From assembly GCF_000524195.1 (NCBI RefSeq), contig NW_020170397.1:251369-315368 (forward strand): DNA of 64,000 bases, given 5' to 3'. Below the pieces are notes generated by a model, which was given only the letters and a program-made list of their open reading frames with translations, did no database searches and was not told the DNA's origin. How positions within the stretch are numbered: position 1 is the stretch's first letter; every line of letters starts with the position of its first letter. Shown here one piece after another: positions 62,501 to 64,000 of this stretch. The translations under genes were made by a program, and so were the position numbers. The stretch is from Echinococcus granulosus. Taxonomy: Eukaryota; Platyhelminthes; Cestoda; Cyclophyllidea; Taeniidae.

Positions 62501-64000
62501 TTGGAACACGAGCTTCGGCATATTGGATTGACTAAGTTCCGTTGTCCAGAACACGCTAGGTGTTTCATGGATAGAAGGGCTCTGCTCAACCACATGCAGG
62601 AGCACACCGACAGTTCATTGAAGCCCGATGACGAGGGTGGTGGTGAAGACGGGGGTGCTAATGACGTCGCAATAGGTGAAGAAGACATTAAGTTTTTCCC
62701 CGGTTTAACTAACGTCTTTGCCAGGAGCTCCCTTCTCTCTTGTCGTATGGAGTCGCCTCAGTGTGAGGGATGTCGTGACTACTTCCCAACTGCTGACGTG
62801 ATGGCGCAGCATCTGGAAATTTGTGATGGCATCTCCTTCAGTACCCGCAGCCCTCTTGAACAGGCACCTGGTATCACTTTAGGCAACGCTAGCGACAGAT
62901 CCGTCTGTGGTATCTGCGGTCAGGCAGTGGATGAAATCAAGCAACATTTCACTGATGTTCATCTCACCTGTCTCCTGTGTCGTGCTCAGTTGCATACCAT
63001 CGAAGAACTCTCCTACCACTACAAAGTCCATGTGGAAGACAACGCCTCCGAGGATTCGGGTAGGCTGAGTGAAGTCTCTACCTGTGAGACGTGTCTCAAC
63101 TTCTACAGCTCTAAACACAACTATTACTTTCACCAGTGGGCAGAACACGGGGTTATTTTCAAACAGGATCCCACCACTGGTATGCTAGGTCCGGTCCAAG
63201 TTAGAGAACCTCGTATCCGAGCTTGTGACGAAGAAGCTCTGACAACCAAGTTAAAGTGCAAGTTCTGCCAATTTGTCTGCCCCTGTTCAGGTAAGCAGTA
63301 CGTGGATCACCTTCAGTCCGCGCACGATATCACCTCTGATGTGGCCCTCGTGTGCCGTTTCTGTGCGGAAATATTTGGGAATCTGGACGAGCTTTCCAAT
63401 CACCTTCAAGCGAATCATGCTCCACTCTCCGAGTACAACAATGCTGGGCCGCAGACAGTCTACCGATGCGATATGTGCACTGAGACACCCTTTTTTGCGT
63501 TCCATAAAGGAATGCTGGATCACGCTCGGGAGGTCCATAACAACCTCACACCCAACATGTACGAGTGTCCACACTGTCGGGAGAGGTTTTCTGATCGTCG
63601 TGCACATCGATTGCATGTGGAGAAACACGCTGAGGGAGTGCTTCATCCCTGCACGGAGTGTGGGAAGGAATTTCGTTCAAAACAGGCTCTGATGCATCAC
63701 ATCCAGATGCGCCATGACACCTCGGAATGGGAGCAGGGACCCGCCACTTGTGAACACTGCGGGATCACTTACCCCAAACGCTCTGCGCTCAAGTATCACA
63801 TTGCTCGAATGCATAATCTCGTGAGTGCTTGACACTCTCCATAACCTTCTCATCGATCGTATCTTTTTAAACGGAATTTTTTTCCTTCTCTTTTGGACGC
63901 AATAGGAACTTCTGCACGAGTGCCCCGTGTGTCAGCAGCGCTTCCGCATCGAGACGTACCTGCGACGTCATATGAAGGAGACGCACAGTGGACCCATCAA
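59549..64000 (+). CDS. Large multi-C2H2 zinc-finger protein, 3' end outside window
   Basis: The first coding exon, 59549-63820, is 4.27 kb (1424 codons). After an 85-bp intron the gene continues in frame at 63906 and runs off the window at 64000. The N-terminus (to about residue 300) is Ser/Arg/Lys-rich and then strongly acidic, typical of nuclear, chromatin-binding disorder. Residues about 300-950 form a conserved-looking globular part with no family I recognise. The C-terminal third holds about a dozen C2H2 fingers with irregular spacing (for example CSICSKEL, CGICGQAV, CPHCRERF, CTECGKEF, CEHCGITY, and CPVCQQRF in the second exon). It is probably a DNA-binding transcriptional regulator; that is inference. 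I chose MDSVSTKP at 59549 because an acceptor ends at 59538; an in-frame Met at 59441 would give a hydrophobic, intron-like leader. Confidence 0.85.

Overview
The window is eukaryotic nuclear DNA, most likely from a parasitic flatworm and probably a tapeworm. The genes are split by many short GT-AG introns, several only 31-45 bp long and concentrated at the 5' ends of genes, which is typical of platyhelminths. The standard code reads through every gene, intergenic DNA is AT-rich and repeat-laden, and the cyclophilin and muscle myosin look flatworm-like. The species assignment is inference from style only; no database was searched.

Layout. 2.0-8.9 kb (+): a ZNF598-type RING/zinc-finger ubiquitin ligase in ten exons, preceded by a diverged direct-repeat pair. 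9.4-11.5 kb (+): a Peter Pan/SSF1 (PPAN) Brix-domain ribosome-biogenesis protein in five exons. 12.5-12.9 kb: an unrecognised ORF on the minus strand. 16.7-20.1 kb (+): prolidase (PEPD) in ten exons, tail to tail with 60S ribosomal protein L14 (-). 22.0 kb (+): single-exon mitochondrial ribosomal protein S33, divergent from RPL14. 25.0-25.4 kb (-): exons of a haspin-like kinase whose catalytic HRD motif reads HRN. 26.3-36.7 kb: about 10 kb with no convincing gene, only dispersed repeats and doubtful ORFs. 36.9-46.2 kb (+): a complete muscle myosin heavy chain gene, 22 coding exons and 1956 codons, with CCAAT and TATA boxes and a 5' untranslated exon. 47.6-48.6 kb: a GGAT-type minisatellite. 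49.8-51.6 kb (+): a decayed Ty3/gypsy-like retrotransposon. 52.3-52.8 kb (+): cyclophilin A with a 31-bp intron. 54.8-58.1 kb (-): the Hsp90 co-chaperone CDC37 in eight exons. 59.5 kb to the end (+): a very large C2H2 zinc-finger protein running off the window.

The genes do not form one pathway, but several concern translation and protein quality: ribosome-collision sensing (ZNF598), large-subunit assembly (PPAN), ribosomal proteins (RPL14, MRPS33) and folding (cyclophilin, CDC37, the latter also a myosin-independent kinase chaperone). Exon boundaries were derived by hand from reading frame, splice consensus and family alignment from memory. All coding phases close for ZNF598, PPAN, PEPD, RPL14, MHC, cyclophilin and CDC37. 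The least certain parts are the 5' ends, the haspin gene beyond two exons, and the C-terminus of the myosin.
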